Source: Bacillus gaemokensis (lineage in GTDB: Bacteria > Bacillota > Bacilli > Bacillales > Bacillaceae_G). Taken from it: a stretch of 64,000 nucleotides of DNA. Made by a program: the position numbers and the translations under genes. Under the pieces are notes generated by a model. That model searched no databases. It was not told the origin of the DNA and was given only the letters and a program-made list of their open reading frames with translations. Shown here in pieces: positions 47,401 through 55,985 of this stretch. Where the stretch lies: the NCBI RefSeq assembly GCF_001590835.1, contig NZ_LTAQ01000001.1, positions 824,622 through 888,621 of the forward strand, written 5' to 3'. Positions within the stretch are counted from its first letter, which is position 1. Each line of letters begins with the position of its first letter.

Positions 47401-47727
47401 CGGAATCCCGTCTTTTGACTTTGTCATAATGCTACTAGAAATTTTCAATAAATTTTGGTAGCCTACTTCATTTTCAGCAAGTAGTACAAGCGGATAAGAT
47501 TGCTCTTCTTCCTCACTAAAGACAGAAGCTGTTAATCCTATGATGGGCTGAATCCCCATTTTCTTACATGCTTTATAAAACGGAATGACTCCGTACATCA
47601 CATTTTCATCTGTAATTGCAAGCGATGAAAATCCAAGCTCTTTCGCCCGAACGACAAGTTCATCAATTTTACAAGCGCTTTTTAACAAACTATAAACGGT
47701 TTGACATTGTAAATGCACAAACTTCAC
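44404..47727 (-). CDS. dnaE: DNA polymerase III subunit alpha, DnaE
   Basis: A 1107-residue C-family polymerase; in Bacillus it starts lagging-strand primers before PolC takes over. N-terminal PHP domain (VHLQCQTVYSLLKSACKIDELV, LAITDENVMYGVIPF), polymerase core with the catalytic Asps in TLPDIDIDFPD and GRGSAAGSLVSYVL, fingers (ASIHAAGVIMS), the tandem HhH region and a C-terminal OB fold (VYITRVKVIRTKKLQKMAFVTFCD). There is no 3'-5' exonuclease. The start is GTG at 47725-47727 after AGAGAGGG. Confidence 0.97.
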   Translation of the reverse strand: MKFVHLQCQTVYSLLKSACKIDELVVRAKELGFSSLAITDENVMYGVIPFYKACKKMGIQPIIGLTASVFSEEEEQSYPLVLLAENEVGYQNLLKISSSIMTKSKDGIPKKWLAHYAKGLIAISPGQEGEIEQLLLQGQDELAEEVARTYQKMFGSFYMSLQHHAIQDELFLQEKIPEFVSRVNIPLVATNDVRYVNQSDALVQECLLSVQSGTKMTDPDRPRLKTDQYYLKSSAEIEALFSHVREALHNTVSIAERCHVEIPFHVNQLPKFPVPASETSDAYLRHVCEEGLLKRYEAVKDVHRQRLNHELEVISRMGFSDYFLIVWDFMKYAHEHDILTGPGRGSAAGSLVSYVLEITDIDPIGYDLLFERFLNPERVTLPDIDIDFPDIRRDEMIRYVKDKYGQLRVAQIVTFGTLAAKAAIRDIARVMGLPPRDIDIFSKLIPSKLGITLKEAYEESGSLREFVQGNLLHERVFEIAKRVEGLPRHTSIHAAGVIMSQEPLTGSVAIQEGHNDVYVTQYPADVLEELGLLKMDFLGLRNLTLLENILNFIVTKTGKQIDIRNIPLQDEKTFQLLGRGDTTGVFQLESGGMRNVLRGLKPNEFEDIVAVNALYRPGPMEQIPTFIESKHGKRQIDYLHPDLEPILKSTYGVIVYQEQIMQIASRLAGFSLGEADLLRRAVSKKNRDILDQERKHFVQGCLKNGYDETSAEQIYDLIVRFANYGFNRSHAVAYSMIGYQLAYLKANYPLEFMTALLSSAIGNEDKIVQYIRETKRKGFRVLPPSLHRSSYNFRIEGNAIRYSLLSIRNIGMATVTAVIEERERNPFQDLFDFCLRMPAKFVTERNLEAFVWAGCFDDFQVTRTTLFNSIRGALEYANLTRELGDIPKSVYVQGEELPFIEQLNKEKEALGFYLSSYPTAQYAKFVKELEIPSLAQAMRQKGKVQRTIVYITRVKVIRTKKLQKMAFVTFCDHNDEMEAVVFPETYIHFSERLQEGEIVLVEGTIEQRNHKAQWIVNGVYSLEQMDVYDEMKEASIYVKIPSQYEKKIFNDVTKILFHYSGFAKVLIYYEKEHKMVQLSRSLSIHPSEECLGALREIVGEENVVVKI

Positions 47728-47844
47728 TTTTGTACCCTCTCTTTACCTGTTTGACTACTTTCATTATAGGTGATGAGGAAAGCGGAAATCAAAACATACT
47801 TCTTATACTTTGTCCATATACATGAAGAAGAAAGGGGAATGACG

Positions 47845-48180
47845 ATGGATGTAAGTCAAAAATTTTTTTCTCTTCTTATTACAACTTACTTTATTGCCTT
47901 CGGTGTCATGCTTGGCGGTTCTATAATTGGCGGACTTGGTGCATTTCTTGTTGGAAAGCCTGCACTTACCGCGATTAATCAATTCTCACAAAACTTAAAA
48001 ATTTGGGCACTCGTTGCAGCAATTGGTGGGACTTTCGATACCTTTTATAGCTTTGAACGAACCTTTTTTGAAGGAGCTACAAAAGATATTGTGAAACAAA
48101 TCCTACTTATATTTTTCGCAACAGGTGGCATGCAAACCGGTCTTATTATTATTAAATGGATTACACAGGAGCATGTATGA
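47845..48180 (+). CDS. ytrH: Sporulation membrane protein YtrH
   Basis: A 111-residue membrane protein with three hydrophobic helices (LLITTYFIAFGVMLGGSIIGGLGAFLVG, IWALVAAIGGTFDTFY, IVKQILLIFFATGGMQTGLIIIKWI). In B. subtilis ytrHI is transcribed by sigma-E and is needed for late spore cortex integrity. The ATG at 47845 follows AAAGGGG; a longer reading to 47770 lacks an RBS. It overlaps ytrI by four bases. Confidence 0.9.
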   Translation: MDVSQKFFSLLITTYFIAFGVMLGGSIIGGLGAFLVGKPALTAINQFSQNLKIWALVAAIGGTFDTFYSFERTFFEGATKDIVKQILLIFFATGGMQTGLIIIKWITQEHV

Positions 48181-48680
48181 GGGTTCCAAGCGCCTCCACT
48201 GCAAAACGGTGGTATTTATTTTTAGGTGGTGCTGCTGTTGGTGGAATTTTGAGTTGGTTTATTTTTTTGTACATATACGGTGTTTTTCAACAAGAACAAG
48301 CAAGTACAATTGGGGAGCAAGAACAAATTATTAAGAAACAAGAAGAGAAACTCCGCGTTCTCCTTGAAGATCACGATAAATTGAACGAAGAAAATAAACA
48401 GCTCTTAACAATCCAAGAAATTAAAGTTAAAATTTCAAATCGCGAGAAGGATGATTTAGATAACCTCACTCTCGAAAATATTACAACATCAATTCATAAT
48501 GATCTCCAGCACCTTTTAACGAAAAATGTACAAAGTATTGCCAAAAATAAAGAACTCCTTAAAAAGGTAATTGAAAATAAAGTATACAAGCACTATGACC
48601 GAACCTATCGCTTTAAAGTTGACACAATCTCTTTTGATACCGTGCTTGAAATTAACATCAATATAAAACAAGAAAAGTAG
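48177..48680 (+). CDS. ytrI: Sporulation protein YtrI
   Basis: A 167-residue single-pass protein: one N-terminal membrane segment (YLFLGGAAVGGILSWFIFLYIYGVF, about 15-40), then a coiled coil (EQEQIIKKQEEKLRVLLEDHDKLNEENKQLL) and a small C-terminal domain. The ATG overlaps the ytrH stop (ATGA) and has AGGAG five bases upstream. Partner of YtrH in the mother-cell membrane, probably one complex. Confidence 0.88.
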   Translation: MRVPSASTAKRWYLFLGGAAVGGILSWFIFLYIYGVFQQEQASTIGEQEQIIKKQEEKLRVLLEDHDKLNEENKQLLTIQEIKVKISNREKDDLDNLTLENITTSIHNDLQHLLTKNVQSIAKNKELLKKVIENKVYKHYDRTYRFKVDTISFDTVLEININIKQEK

Positions 48681-48704
48681 GGACCAAAGGCCCCTACTTT
48701 TCTT
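48673..48704. terminator. Bidirectional terminator between ytrI and nrnA
   Basis: AAAAGTAGGG (48673-48682) pairs with CCCTACTTTT (48692-48701), flanked by A and T runs. Confidence 0.9.
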
Positions 48705-48723
48705 GCTCTTGATATGAGTATTC

Positions 48724-49656
48724 TTATTTACAAATCTCACGTAAGTCTGCAAAAAGACGGTCTGCTTCTTCCCAAGAAGATGCTTTCGCACCAGATGCCA
48801 TTGGGTGGCCTCCGCCGTTATACTGCATCGCAAGTTTATTAATAACCGGTCCTTTTGAACGAAGGCGTACGCGAATTACATCGTCTTCCTCTAAAAATAG
48901 AACCCAAGCTTTTAATCCGTCAATATTACCAAGCGCTCCTACAACGCCAGATGCCTCAGAAGGAAGTACATCAAATTCCTCTAATACTTCTTTTGTCAGC
49001 TTAATATACGCAGCTCCTTCTTCTACCATCGTAAAGTTTTGTAAAATGTATCCATTTAAACGAGCGATCTTCTCTTTCGTTTTGTACATTTCATTATATA
49101 GCGCCGGAAACTCCACGCCCATTTCTACAAGTTCACCCGCATATCGAAGTGTTCTTGCTGATGTGTTCGGGAATAAGAAACGCCCTGTATCTCCAACAAT
49201 ACCGGCTAAAATAAGACGAGCCGCCTCTTTCGGTAATGTTAGACCTTTATCTTTTCCGTAAGAATAAAATTCATAAATTAGTTCACTTGTAGAGCTGGAT
49301 GTCGTATCTACCCACGTAATATCTCCATATGGATCTTCATTTGGGTGATGATCGATCTTAATAAGCATTTTCCCTTTTGTATAACGCTGATCACAAACTC
49401 GCTCTTGGTTGGCTGTATCACACACAATAACAAGTGCCTCTTCATATGTCTCATCATCAATTTCATCCATTACTCGTAAATAAGATAAGGACGGTTCACT
49501 ATATCCAACCATGTAAATTTTTTTCTCTGGGAACGATTCTTGAAGAATAGTTCCTAATCCACATTGAGAGCCTAATGCATCCGGATCCGGGCGCACGTGA
49601 CGGTGAATAATAATCGTATCAAACTCTTTAATCGCTGCTAAAATTTGCTCGTGCAT
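48724..49656 (-). CDS. nrnA: Oligoribonuclease and pAp phosphatase NrnA (DHH family)
   Basis: Degrades nanoRNAs (2 to 5 nt) and hydrolyses 3'-phosphoadenosine 5'-phosphate. 310 residues with DHH motifs: IIIHRHVRPDPDALGSQ, ALVIVCDTANQERV, MLIKIDHHPNEDPYGD, and DHHA1 signature with MQYNGGGHPMASGAK. The ATG at 49654-49656 follows AAGGAG; the longer reading from 49677 lacks it. It lies between ytrI and ytpI as in other bacilli. Confidence 0.95.
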   Translation of the reverse strand: MHEQILAAIKEFDTIIIHRHVRPDPDALGSQCGLGTILQESFPEKKIYMVGYSEPSLSYLRVMDEIDDETYEEALVIVCDTANQERVCDQRYTKGKMLIKIDHHPNEDPYGDITWVDTTSSSTSELIYEFYSYGKDKGLTLPKEAARLILAGIVGDTGRFLFPNTSARTLRYAGELVEMGVEFPALYNEMYKTKEKIARLNGYILQNFTMVEEGAAYIKLTKEVLEEFDVLPSEASGVVGALGNIDGLKAWVLFLEEDDVIRVRLRSKGPVINKLAMQYNGGGHPMASGAKASSWEEADRLFADLREICK

Positions 49657-50029
49657 ATGTAATCTCCTTTTTATCAAATTCTACAAAATGTACTATAAAA
49701 GCCTCACTTTATTCTTCATTATAACGTAAAACAATTTATACACGGAAAGAATTGCTTTATAATAATAGTGTGAAAGTTTCGATAATCTTTTTTCTGTTCT
49801 CCACTGCCCTCTCATAATTCGTGGAGTTACACTATATAAATCCAGTTTGTTTTTCCAGCATATCAGTCACGGCTATGAAAACAAAAGGTAATCTCCACTC
49901 ATTTCCTCCCTTTGTTTTCACTTAACATGGGGCTGACCGCTTCTATGCATGGACGGATCCTCTCTTCCGCCTAAAAAGAAGGTTTTTAATTTAGATTTAC
50001 CTATATACAAAACGATGGAGGATTGTATC
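49657..50029. other. Divergent region between nrnA and ytpI
   Basis: About 370 bases. A plus-strand pair TTTATA and TATAAT with a 17-base spacer lies around 49735-49765. Other promoters were not assigned; no ORF with an RBS was seen. Confidence 0.35.
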
Positions 50030-50335
50030 ATGCCAGTATTAGTCTTTTGTATTATCGTCTCATTTATGTTGTATCTCTTTTATAAAACAAAATATTTTCG
50101 TACAAACCGTCCAATGGAGAAAGGTTGGCTTTCGGGAAAATCAGCAATGGCTCTTGGTCTATTCGTTACATTGTTTGGTGCAAATCAATTTTTCTTAGAG
50201 CTTTCTACAGCACGTATTATCGTCGGCGTATTATTTATCTTGTTTGGCGGTGCAAGTATTTTTAATGGATTCCGTCAGTATAAACATTTCTTGCCGCTTG
50301 CAGTAGAAGAAGCGGAAGCTTACAAAACAATGTGA
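50030..50335 (+). CDS. ytpI: YtpI-family membrane protein
   Basis: A 101-residue protein with three hydrophobic helices (MPVLVFCIIVSFMLYLFYKT, ALGLFVTLFGANQFFLEL, IIVGVLFILFGGASIFNGF). YtpI-like family, function unknown. The ATG at 50030 follows GGAGG; a longer reading to 49949 has no RBS. It is followed by a bidirectional terminator. Confidence 0.85.
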   Translation: MPVLVFCIIVSFMLYLFYKTKYFRTNRPMEKGWLSGKSAMALGLFVTLFGANQFFLELSTARIIVGVLFILFGGASIFNGFRQYKHFLPLAVEEAEAYKTM

Positions 50336-50342
50336 CACATGC

Positions 50343-50375
50343 AAAAAGCATCAGAGTTTCATTCTGATGCTTTTT
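50343..50375. terminator. Bidirectional terminator after ytpI
   Basis: AAAAAGCATCAGA (50343-50355) pairs with TCTGATGCTTTTT (50363-50375). Confidence 0.93.
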
Positions 50376-50619
50376 CACGCCATTTTATTTTTAAAATCAT
50401 ATATGCAACCAATGCAGACGGTATATTGAAAGGATTTCCTTGCACGTGAAAATGTAATTGCTCTTCTTCAAAAGACATATTTTTATAACGTTCTTGTTGT
50501 GAAAGTTTTGTTCGTTGTTTTTGTTCGTATAACCCTTCAATGTAAAGATACTGAATAGGTATCATAATAAGAAAATAAAACAATGCAACACCTACAAAAA
50601 AGAGACCCTCTGATGCCAT
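50359..50619 (-). CDS. Small membrane-anchored protein of unknown function
   Basis: About 86 residues: one N-terminal membrane segment (GLFFVGVALFYFLIMIPIQYLYIEGLY) then a charged cytoplasmic part (QKQRTKLSQQERYKNMSFEEEQLHFHVQGNPF) and a hydrophobic C-terminus (ALVAYMILKIKW). The start is uncertain: ATG at 50617-50619 is preferred for RBS spacing, ATG at 50629-50631 is possible. The terminator stem lies inside the last codons. Family not recognised with certainty. Confidence 0.6.
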   Translation of the reverse strand: MASEGLFFVGVALFYFLIMIPIQYLYIEGLYEQKQRTKLSQQERYKNMSFEEEQLHFHVQGNPFNIPSALVAYMILKIKWREKASE

Positions 50620-50782
50620 ATCGAACACCATCCTTTTTCTTTTTATATAACTATTATCTGGTAATTCAATTATACCATAATTGAATTACCAAATAAAGGG
50701 ATGTGTTGTCATATTGATTCATCACATTGGTCCGCTTCTCCTACAATTGGTTATCATCATTTGCCCGCGAATAGCAAGGCAA

Positions 50783-50836
50783 AAAAGAGCTGAATGAATC
50801 TCCCTCTAAAAAGGGATTCTTCATTCAGCTCTTTTC
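50783..50836 (-). terminator. Terminator of ytoI
   Basis: AAAAGAGCTGAATGAA (50783-50798) pairs perfectly with TTCATTCAGCTCTTTT (50820-50835), with an inner CCCT/AGGG stem. Confidence 0.95.
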
Positions 50837-50841
50837 CATAC

Positions 50842-52155
50842 TTATCGATCGATCAATTGCACCATCAATAATGCTTTCCCAACAACATTACCTTCATGAT
50901 GCACTTCTACATCAACCTTACCAAATTTCCGCCCAATTTCTAATACTCTTGGATGCACAGATACGATATTATCAATTTGAACTGGCTTTACAAAATAAAT
51001 TGTTAAGTTCTCAACAATTAAATCGCTTTTCTTCTGCGCACGAATGACGCGGTTTGTCGCCTCTGTAACAATCGTTGTAAATACACCGTAAGATAATGTC
51101 CCAATTGAATTCGTCATTTGCGGCGTCACAGAAAATTGATAATTATGTTCATGTTTCGTTTCTTTTGGATTTACAAATTGATTCGTTACAATATCATCAA
51201 TCGTTTCACCAACTTGCGGTTGACGCTGAATCATTTGCAGCGCTTGAAGTACATCTTGACGGCTAATGATTCCTTGAAGCTTATTTCCTTCTTCAACAAC
51301 AGGAATCATTTCAATACCTTCCCACACCATCATACGTGCTGCCGCTGCAACGGACATTTTTCCGGTTACTGTAATGGGATGCTTTGTCATTACCTTTTCA
51401 ATCGGTGTTTCTTTCGCGACACCAATCATATCTTTTGAAGTTACGATACCGAGTACTTTTTTATTCTCATCAACAATTGGGTAACGCCCATGCATCGTTT
51501 CTTCATTATATGCATGCCACTGCTGCACCGTATCATTAGGCTTCAAATATAGTGTTTCTTCAATTGGCGTTAAAATATCTTCAACCAGTACAATTTCTTT
51601 CTTAATAAGCTGATCATAAATCGCACGGTTAATAAGCGTTGCGACAGTAAATGTATCATAACTACTCGAAATAATTGGCAACTTTAATTCATCTGCTAAT
51701 TTTTTCACATAATCTTCTGTGTCGAATCCACCTGTAATTAGTACTGCCGCCCCAGCTTCCAATGCTAGTTGATGCGCATTCGTACGGTTACCGATGATCA
51801 ATAAGTTCCCCGCTTCTGTATAGCGCATCATCGCTTCTAATTTCATAGCCCCAATCACAAATTTATTTAACGTTTTATGTAATCCTTCTCTTCCCCCAAG
51901 CACTTGACCATCGACAATATTGACCACTTCTGCATATGTTAGTTTTTCGATATTCTCTTTCTTCTTTTGCTCAATTCGGATTGTTCCGACACGTTCAATT
52001 GTACTAACATACCCTTTATTTTCTGCGTCTTTAATCGCCCGATATGCCGTTCCTTCACTTACACTCAAATCTTTTGCAATTTGGCGCACAGAAATCTTAT
52101 GCCCTACCGGCAGGCTATTAATATGTTCTAAAATTTGATTATGTTTGGTAGCCAA
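50842..52155 (-). CDS. ytoI: YtoI-like regulator: HTH, DRTGG, CBS pair, hot-dog domain
   Basis: A 437-residue four-domain protein. N-terminal winged HTH (LPVGHKISVRQIAKDLSVSEGTAYRAIKDAENKGYV, about 15-50), DRTGG domain (VVNIVDGQVLGGREGLHKTLNKFVIGAMKLEAMM), two CBS modules (GRYPIVDENKKVLGIVTSKDMIG, MIPVVEEGNKLQGIISRQDVLQ) that bind adenine nucleotides, and a C-terminal thioesterase-like hot-dog fold (VTPQMTNSIGTLSYGVFTTIVTEATNRVI). This set suggests a nucleotide-sensing transcription factor; targets and ligand are unknown. Next to nrnA and ytpI as in B. subtilis. Confidence 0.9.
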   Translation of the reverse strand: MATKHNQILEHINSLPVGHKISVRQIAKDLSVSEGTAYRAIKDAENKGYVSTIERVGTIRIEQKKKENIEKLTYAEVVNIVDGQVLGGREGLHKTLNKFVIGAMKLEAMMRYTEAGNLLIIGNRTNAHQLALEAGAAVLITGGFDTEDYVKKLADELKLPIISSSYDTFTVATLINRAIYDQLIKKEIVLVEDILTPIEETLYLKPNDTVQQWHAYNEETMHGRYPIVDENKKVLGIVTSKDMIGVAKETPIEKVMTKHPITVTGKMSVAAAARMMVWEGIEMIPVVEEGNKLQGIISRQDVLQALQMIQRQPQVGETIDDIVTNQFVNPKETKHEHNYQFSVTPQMTNSIGTLSYGVFTTIVTEATNRVIRAQKKSDLIVENLTIYFVKPVQIDNIVSVHPRVLEIGRKFGKVDVEVHHEGNVVGKALLMVQLIDR

Positions 52156-52401
52156 ATGGTTTCACCATACTTTCTTTTCCCTAAAGTCTTCATGTGTTGT
52201 ATTTTCAGTATACTATATTTCCTAAACTGTTACACCGCTCTTTTACATATCTGTACTATTTTTTTTATAACAAATTGACCTTTACATTCCACCAGTCATA
52301 TTCTTACAACAGTGTAATGCTATTGTCATCTCATTCAATAGTTTGTCTGCTGGTTCCGATATACAATAAAGACAAGAAATCAAACAAAGGAGCGAATGAA
52401 A

Positions 52402-52560
52402 ATGAAAAAAATATTAGAAGTTGTAGGTGCTGTACTTTTAGCTTTCGTCGACGGAAAAAAGGTTGCAAGGGAATTAAATGAAGCACCAGAACAAGCATTA
52501 CCAAAAGCGAAAGAAACAATAAAACAAGCTCATACGTTCAAGCCTGTATTACACACATAA
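52402..52560 (+). CDS. Small protein of 52 residues, unknown function
   Basis: ATG at 52402 is nine bases after AAAGGAG; an ATG at 52396 is too close to it. The protein starts MKKILEVVGAVLLAFVDGKK, a short amphipathic or weakly hydrophobic N-terminus, followed by a charged tail with many Lys, Glu and Ala. It is divergent from ytoI and convergent with ytkL, and a terminator follows directly. Good RBS and clean terminator support a real small gene. Not recognised as a known family. Confidence 0.65.
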   Translation: MKKILEVVGAVLLAFVDGKKVARELNEAPEQALPKAKETIKQAHTFKPVLHT

Positions 52561-52561
52561 A

Positions 52562-52600
52562 AAACCCTTCACTTGTCTTTTCAAATGAAGGGTTTCTTTT
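52562..52600. terminator. Bidirectional terminator between the small gene and ytkL
   Basis: AAACCCTTCA (52562-52571) pairs with TGAAGGGTTT (52586-52595), with A and T runs. Confidence 0.9.
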
Positions 52601-53284
52601 CTATAGTGTAATACTTTCCCCAACTTCTAATACCTTACCTGTACTACTTGTTAGTTTTTGTACAAAAAGATGCGGGTCTTGTTTAATAACCGGGAATGTA
52701 TTATAGTGCATTGGCACAACCGTTTTAGCACCAATCCATTCCGCTGCTAACACAGCGTCCTCTGGTCCCATTGTAAAGTTATCACCAATTGGTAAAAATG
52801 CTAAATCAATATTATTAAGAGCACCGATTAACTTCATATCAGAAAATAACGCAGTATCCCCTGCATGATACACCGTTTTATCTTCTGCCGTAATTAAAAT
52901 GCCAGCTGGCATCCCTGTATATGTAATCGTCTTATTTTCTTCATCAATATAACTAGATCCATGAAATGCTTGTGTAAATTTCACTTTTCCAAAGTCAAAC
53001 ATATGTGAACCACCGATGTGCATCGGATGTGTACTCACACCTTTCCATCCTAAAAATGTTGCCAATTCAAATGGAGCCACAACAACTGCATTATTTTTCT
53101 TCGCAAGCGCTACCGTATCACCAACATGATCCCCATGACCGTGCGATAAAATAATTACATCTACCTTTACATCTTCAGCCTTTAAATCTGTTTGCGGATT
53201 ACCTGTTAAAAACGGATCGATTAAGATGACCTTTCCATTCGTTTCAATCTTTACAACTGAATGCCCATGATAAGATACTTCCAT
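52601..53284 (-). CDS. ytkL: Metal-dependent hydrolase YtkL (MBL fold, UPF0173)
   Basis: A 227-residue metallo-beta-lactamase-fold hydrolase. Metal-binding motif [10 protein letters not shown] (about residues 50-59), then [12 protein letters not shown] and PMHYNTFPV with the later His. The UPF0173 signature ([12 protein letters not shown]-like start, here [18 protein letters not shown]) is clear. Substrate unknown. It lies divergent from the M24 peptidase gene. RBS: GGGAGGAATG. Confidence 0.92.
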   Translation of the reverse strand: MEVSYHGHSVVKIETNGKVILIDPFLTGNPQTDLKAEDVKVDVIILSHGHGDHVGDTVALAKKNNAVVVAPFELATFLGWKGVSTHPMHIGGSHMFDFGKVKFTQAFHGSSYIDEENKTITYTGMPAGILITAEDKTVYHAGDTALFSDMKLIGALNNIDLAFLPIGDNFTMGPEDAVLAAEWIGAKTVVPMHYNTFPVIKQDPHLFVQKLTSSTGKVLEVGESITL

Positions 53285-53432
53285 TGTTACATTCCTCCCT
53301 TATTCACATTCACACCTTTTATTCTACATGATTTCACAATTTCCTGTCTTTTCTAACATCGATTTGCTTGTCATAACGCTTTCATCCGATGTAAAGTTAT
53401 ACATGTAACTGAAATCTCGGAGGTGCAAATCT

Positions 53433-54530
53433 ATGAATACTAGATTAGAAAACTTAACGCAATGGCTACAAGAACAAAACGTGGAAGCTGCCTTCTTAAC
53501 TTCTACACCGAACGTCTTCTATATGACAAACTTCCATTGTGAACCACACGAAAGACTTCTCGGTCTATTTGTATTCCAAGAAAAAGAGCCAATTTTAATC
53601 TGTCCTAAAATGGAAGAAGGCCAAGCTCGAAACGCTGGCTGGGCACATGAAATCATCGGATTTACTGATACAGACAAACCATGGGATATGATTACAAAAG
53701 CACTTAAAGATCGCGGCATTGATGCAAATGCAGTTGCAATTGAAAAAGAACATTTAAATGTAGAGCGCTATGAAGAACTAACAAAATTATTCCCAAAAGC
53801 ATCTTTCAAATCTGCTGAAGAAAAAGTGCGTGAACTTCGTTTAATTAAAGATGAAAAAGAGCTTTCTATTTTACGCCAAGCAGCTCATATGGCTGACTAT
53901 GCTGTTGAAATCGGTGTAAATGCGATTGAGGAAAATCGTAGCGAATTAGAAGTGTTAGCAATCATTGAGCACGAATTAAAGAAAAAAGGCATACATAAAA
54001 TGTCCTTCGACACAATGGTATTAGCAGGAGCGAACTCTGCCTTACCACACGGTATACCAGGCGGAAACAAAATGAAACGCGGTGACTTCGTACTGTTTGA
54101 CTTAGGTGTAATCATCGATGGTTACTGCTCTGACATTACACGTACAGTCGCATTCGGCGATATTTCAGAAGAACAAACACGCATTTACAACACGGTACTA
54201 GCAGGTCAATTACAAGCAGTTGAATCATGTAAACCAGGCGTTACACTTGGTGAAATCGATCGTGCTGCTCGCTCTGTTATCGCAGATGCAGGTTACGGTG
54301 AATTCTTCCCGCACCGCCTTGGTCACGGACTTGGAATTAGCGTACACGAATATCCAGATGTAAAAGAAGGTAACGAATCTCTATTAAAAGAAGGTATGGT
54401 CTTCACAATTGAACCAGGTATTTACGTACCAAACGTAGGTGGCGTTCGTATTGAAGATGATATTTATATCACAAAAGATGGATCAGAAATTTTAACGAAA
54501 TTCCCAAAAGAATTACAGTTTGTAAAATAA
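53433..54530 (+). CDS. M24-family Xaa-Pro peptidase
   Basis: A 365-residue metallopeptidase that likely cleaves Xaa-Pro peptides. The creatinase-like N-domain (LTSTPNVFYMTNFHCEPHERLLGLF) is followed by the pita-bread domain with five metal ligands: two Asp (FDLGVIIDGYCSDITRT), His (HRLGHGLGISVHEYP), Glu (VFTIEPGIYVP) and Glu (GGVRIEDDIYI). The dinuclear centre is complete, so activity is expected. Family-typical length for PepQ/YpdF-like enzymes. RBS GGAGGTGCAAATCT before the ATG at 53433. Confidence 0.93.
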   Translation: MNTRLENLTQWLQEQNVEAAFLTSTPNVFYMTNFHCEPHERLLGLFVFQEKEPILICPKMEEGQARNAGWAHEIIGFTDTDKPWDMITKALKDRGIDANAVAIEKEHLNVERYEELTKLFPKASFKSAEEKVRELRLIKDEKELSILRQAAHMADYAVEIGVNAIEENRSELEVLAIIEHELKKKGIHKMSFDTMVLAGANSALPHGIPGGNKMKRGDFVLFDLGVIIDGYCSDITRTVAFGDISEEQTRIYNTVLAGQLQAVESCKPGVTLGEIDRAARSVIADAGYGEFFPHRLGHGLGISVHEYPDVKEGNESLLKEGMVFTIEPGIYVPNVGGVRIEDDIYITKDGSEILTKFPKELQFVK

Positions 54531-54532
54531 TG

Positions 54533-54561
54533 AAAAAGGTAGCGCAGTCGCTACCTTTTTT
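54533..54561. terminator. Bidirectional terminator after the M24 peptidase gene
   Basis: AAAAAGGTAGCG (54533-54544) pairs with CGCTACCTTTTT (54549-54560). Confidence 0.95.
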
Positions 54562-54970
54562 ATTTTAAGCTATCATTTTTCTCTACTATCTCAAACTTAT
54601 TAACAATTATTCTTCCTGGATAACTTTCAAGTATCTGAGAAGACCATACTTTTATTTTATATCCTGATTTTAACTTTCCATATGCACTTTTATCGTTAAA
54701 ATTTAGAATCATATCTGCTGGAATGTCCATATGTAGGTATTGATCTATATAACTCTGTAACTCTTCTATCGTTTCGAATTTTTTATTCATGATGAAATAT
54801 ACAGTCTTATTTTTCACCATAACGTATCCTTCCATAGCACCTTTTTCTGTTTGTTGATATACATTCGCTGGTTCATTTTCAATTTGCTCATTACGTGTAC
54901 ACGCTGTTAATATCGTGAAAGAAACAATAAGTAAAACATACATACACAACATCAATATAATTCTCTTCAT
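54560..54970 (-). CDS. DUF3221-like lipoprotein
   Basis: A 136-residue exported lipoprotein. The signal peptide is clear: KR, then a hydrophobic core, and the lipobox LTAC with Cys at about residue 24 (TILTACTRNEQ). The mature part (GAMEGYVMVKNKTVYFIM, YDQ-type core, ESYPGRIIVNKFEIVE) resembles the small DUF3221/YobA OB-like domain that is common in bacilli. Function unknown. It stands alone, with a terminator after it shared with the peptidase gene. Confidence 0.75.
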   Translation of the reverse strand: MKRIILMLCMYVLLIVSFTILTACTRNEQIENEPANVYQQTEKGAMEGYVMVKNKTVYFIMNKKFETIEELQSYIDQYLHMDIPADMILNFNDKSAYGKLKSGYKIKVWSSQILESYPGRIIVNKFEIVEKNDSLK

Positions 54971-55119
54971 CTCATGCCCCCATTCTAGAAATTGTACTGA
55001 TTAATCCCATTTTTAATATTTTTGAAATCCTTAATACAAAGTATGTATTACTTGTATATTCTCTGTTTCTATCATAATATTTAAATGCGGAATTTTCTAA
55101 ATAATAAAGGAGAGATTGC

Positions 55120-55953
55120 ATGCAACAACTTCAAAAACAATTAGAAGAAATAAAAGCTAATCATTACGCTATAGATTCCACTATAAACATTGATGATTTA
55201 AGTTCAAAAATGCTTCAACATATCGGCGCACCCGATGGCTACTTACGGGATAAATTAATCTACACGACCTTTTTCCATCTCATTACAAATGCCCATATTA
55301 CAAACACGCAATTACAACAATTATTGTCAAAAAGTATAAACAAGCAATATTTATTTTACAAAATACATACTGAAGATAACGACGCTGTATTCACTCGCGC
55401 GTTTACAACACTATTAATCGCTTTGATTTTAAGTGCTGACATAAAACATAATTTCTTATCACAATCCGAGATACTAGAGATAAAAGACAAATTAGTTTTA
55501 TATATGAACCAAGAACATGATTTCCGCGGGTATGTTAACGATCGAGGTTGGGCTCATAGTATCGCTCATGTCTCGGATACATTCGATGAACTCGTGAAAA
55601 ATCCAAAACTGGAGGTTTCATACTATCCAGAAATACTACAAGTCTTGTTAGAGAAAGTAAGTGTACATACAATTTCTTATAAGTACGAAGAGGATGAGCG
55701 AATTGTCTATCCCATCGTCGCTATGTTGCAAAATGGTTTAGACGAAAAAGAACTCATTACATCCTTACATTTCTTAGTGGAACAAATGCAAATTCAAAAA
55801 GCAGAATTATCTATCATTCCTTATGAAACGTTGTATGGAAATGTAAAATCATTTTTGCGAAGCTTGTTCTTTAGATTAAGATCTTTGTCCATATGTGAAG
55901 AAACAGAGAAAGAAATTGAAATTTTATTAAAAGGACTAAGCAAATACTACTAA
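55120..55953 (+). CDS. DUF2785-family protein
   Basis: A 277-residue soluble all-helical protein with the DUF2785 signature DFRGYVNDRGWAHSIAHVSDTFDELV near residues 145-170. No membrane segment. Function unknown; the conserved GWAHSIAH pattern suggests metal or ligand binding. The ATG at 55120 follows GGAGAGATTGC. It stands alone between a lipoprotein gene and a small membrane protein gene. Confidence 0.85.
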   Translation: MQQLQKQLEEIKANHYAIDSTINIDDLSSKMLQHIGAPDGYLRDKLIYTTFFHLITNAHITNTQLQQLLSKSINKQYLFYKIHTEDNDAVFTRAFTTLLIALILSADIKHNFLSQSEILEIKDKLVLYMNQEHDFRGYVNDRGWAHSIAHVSDTFDELVKNPKLEVSYYPEILQVLLEKVSVHTISYKYEEDERIVYPIVAMLQNGLDEKELITSLHFLVEQMQIQKAELSIIPYETLYGNVKSFLRSLFFRLRSLSICEETEKEIEILLKGLSKYY

Positions 55954-55956
55954 AAA

Positions 55957-55985
55957 AGAAGGTCACTCAAAAAGTGCCTTCTTCC
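55957..55985. terminator. Terminator of the DUF2785 gene
   Basis: AAGAAGG-T-CAC pairs with GTG-C-CTTCTT around a loop at about 55970; flanked by A-run. It overlaps the 3' end of the next minus-strand gene. Confidence 0.75.
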
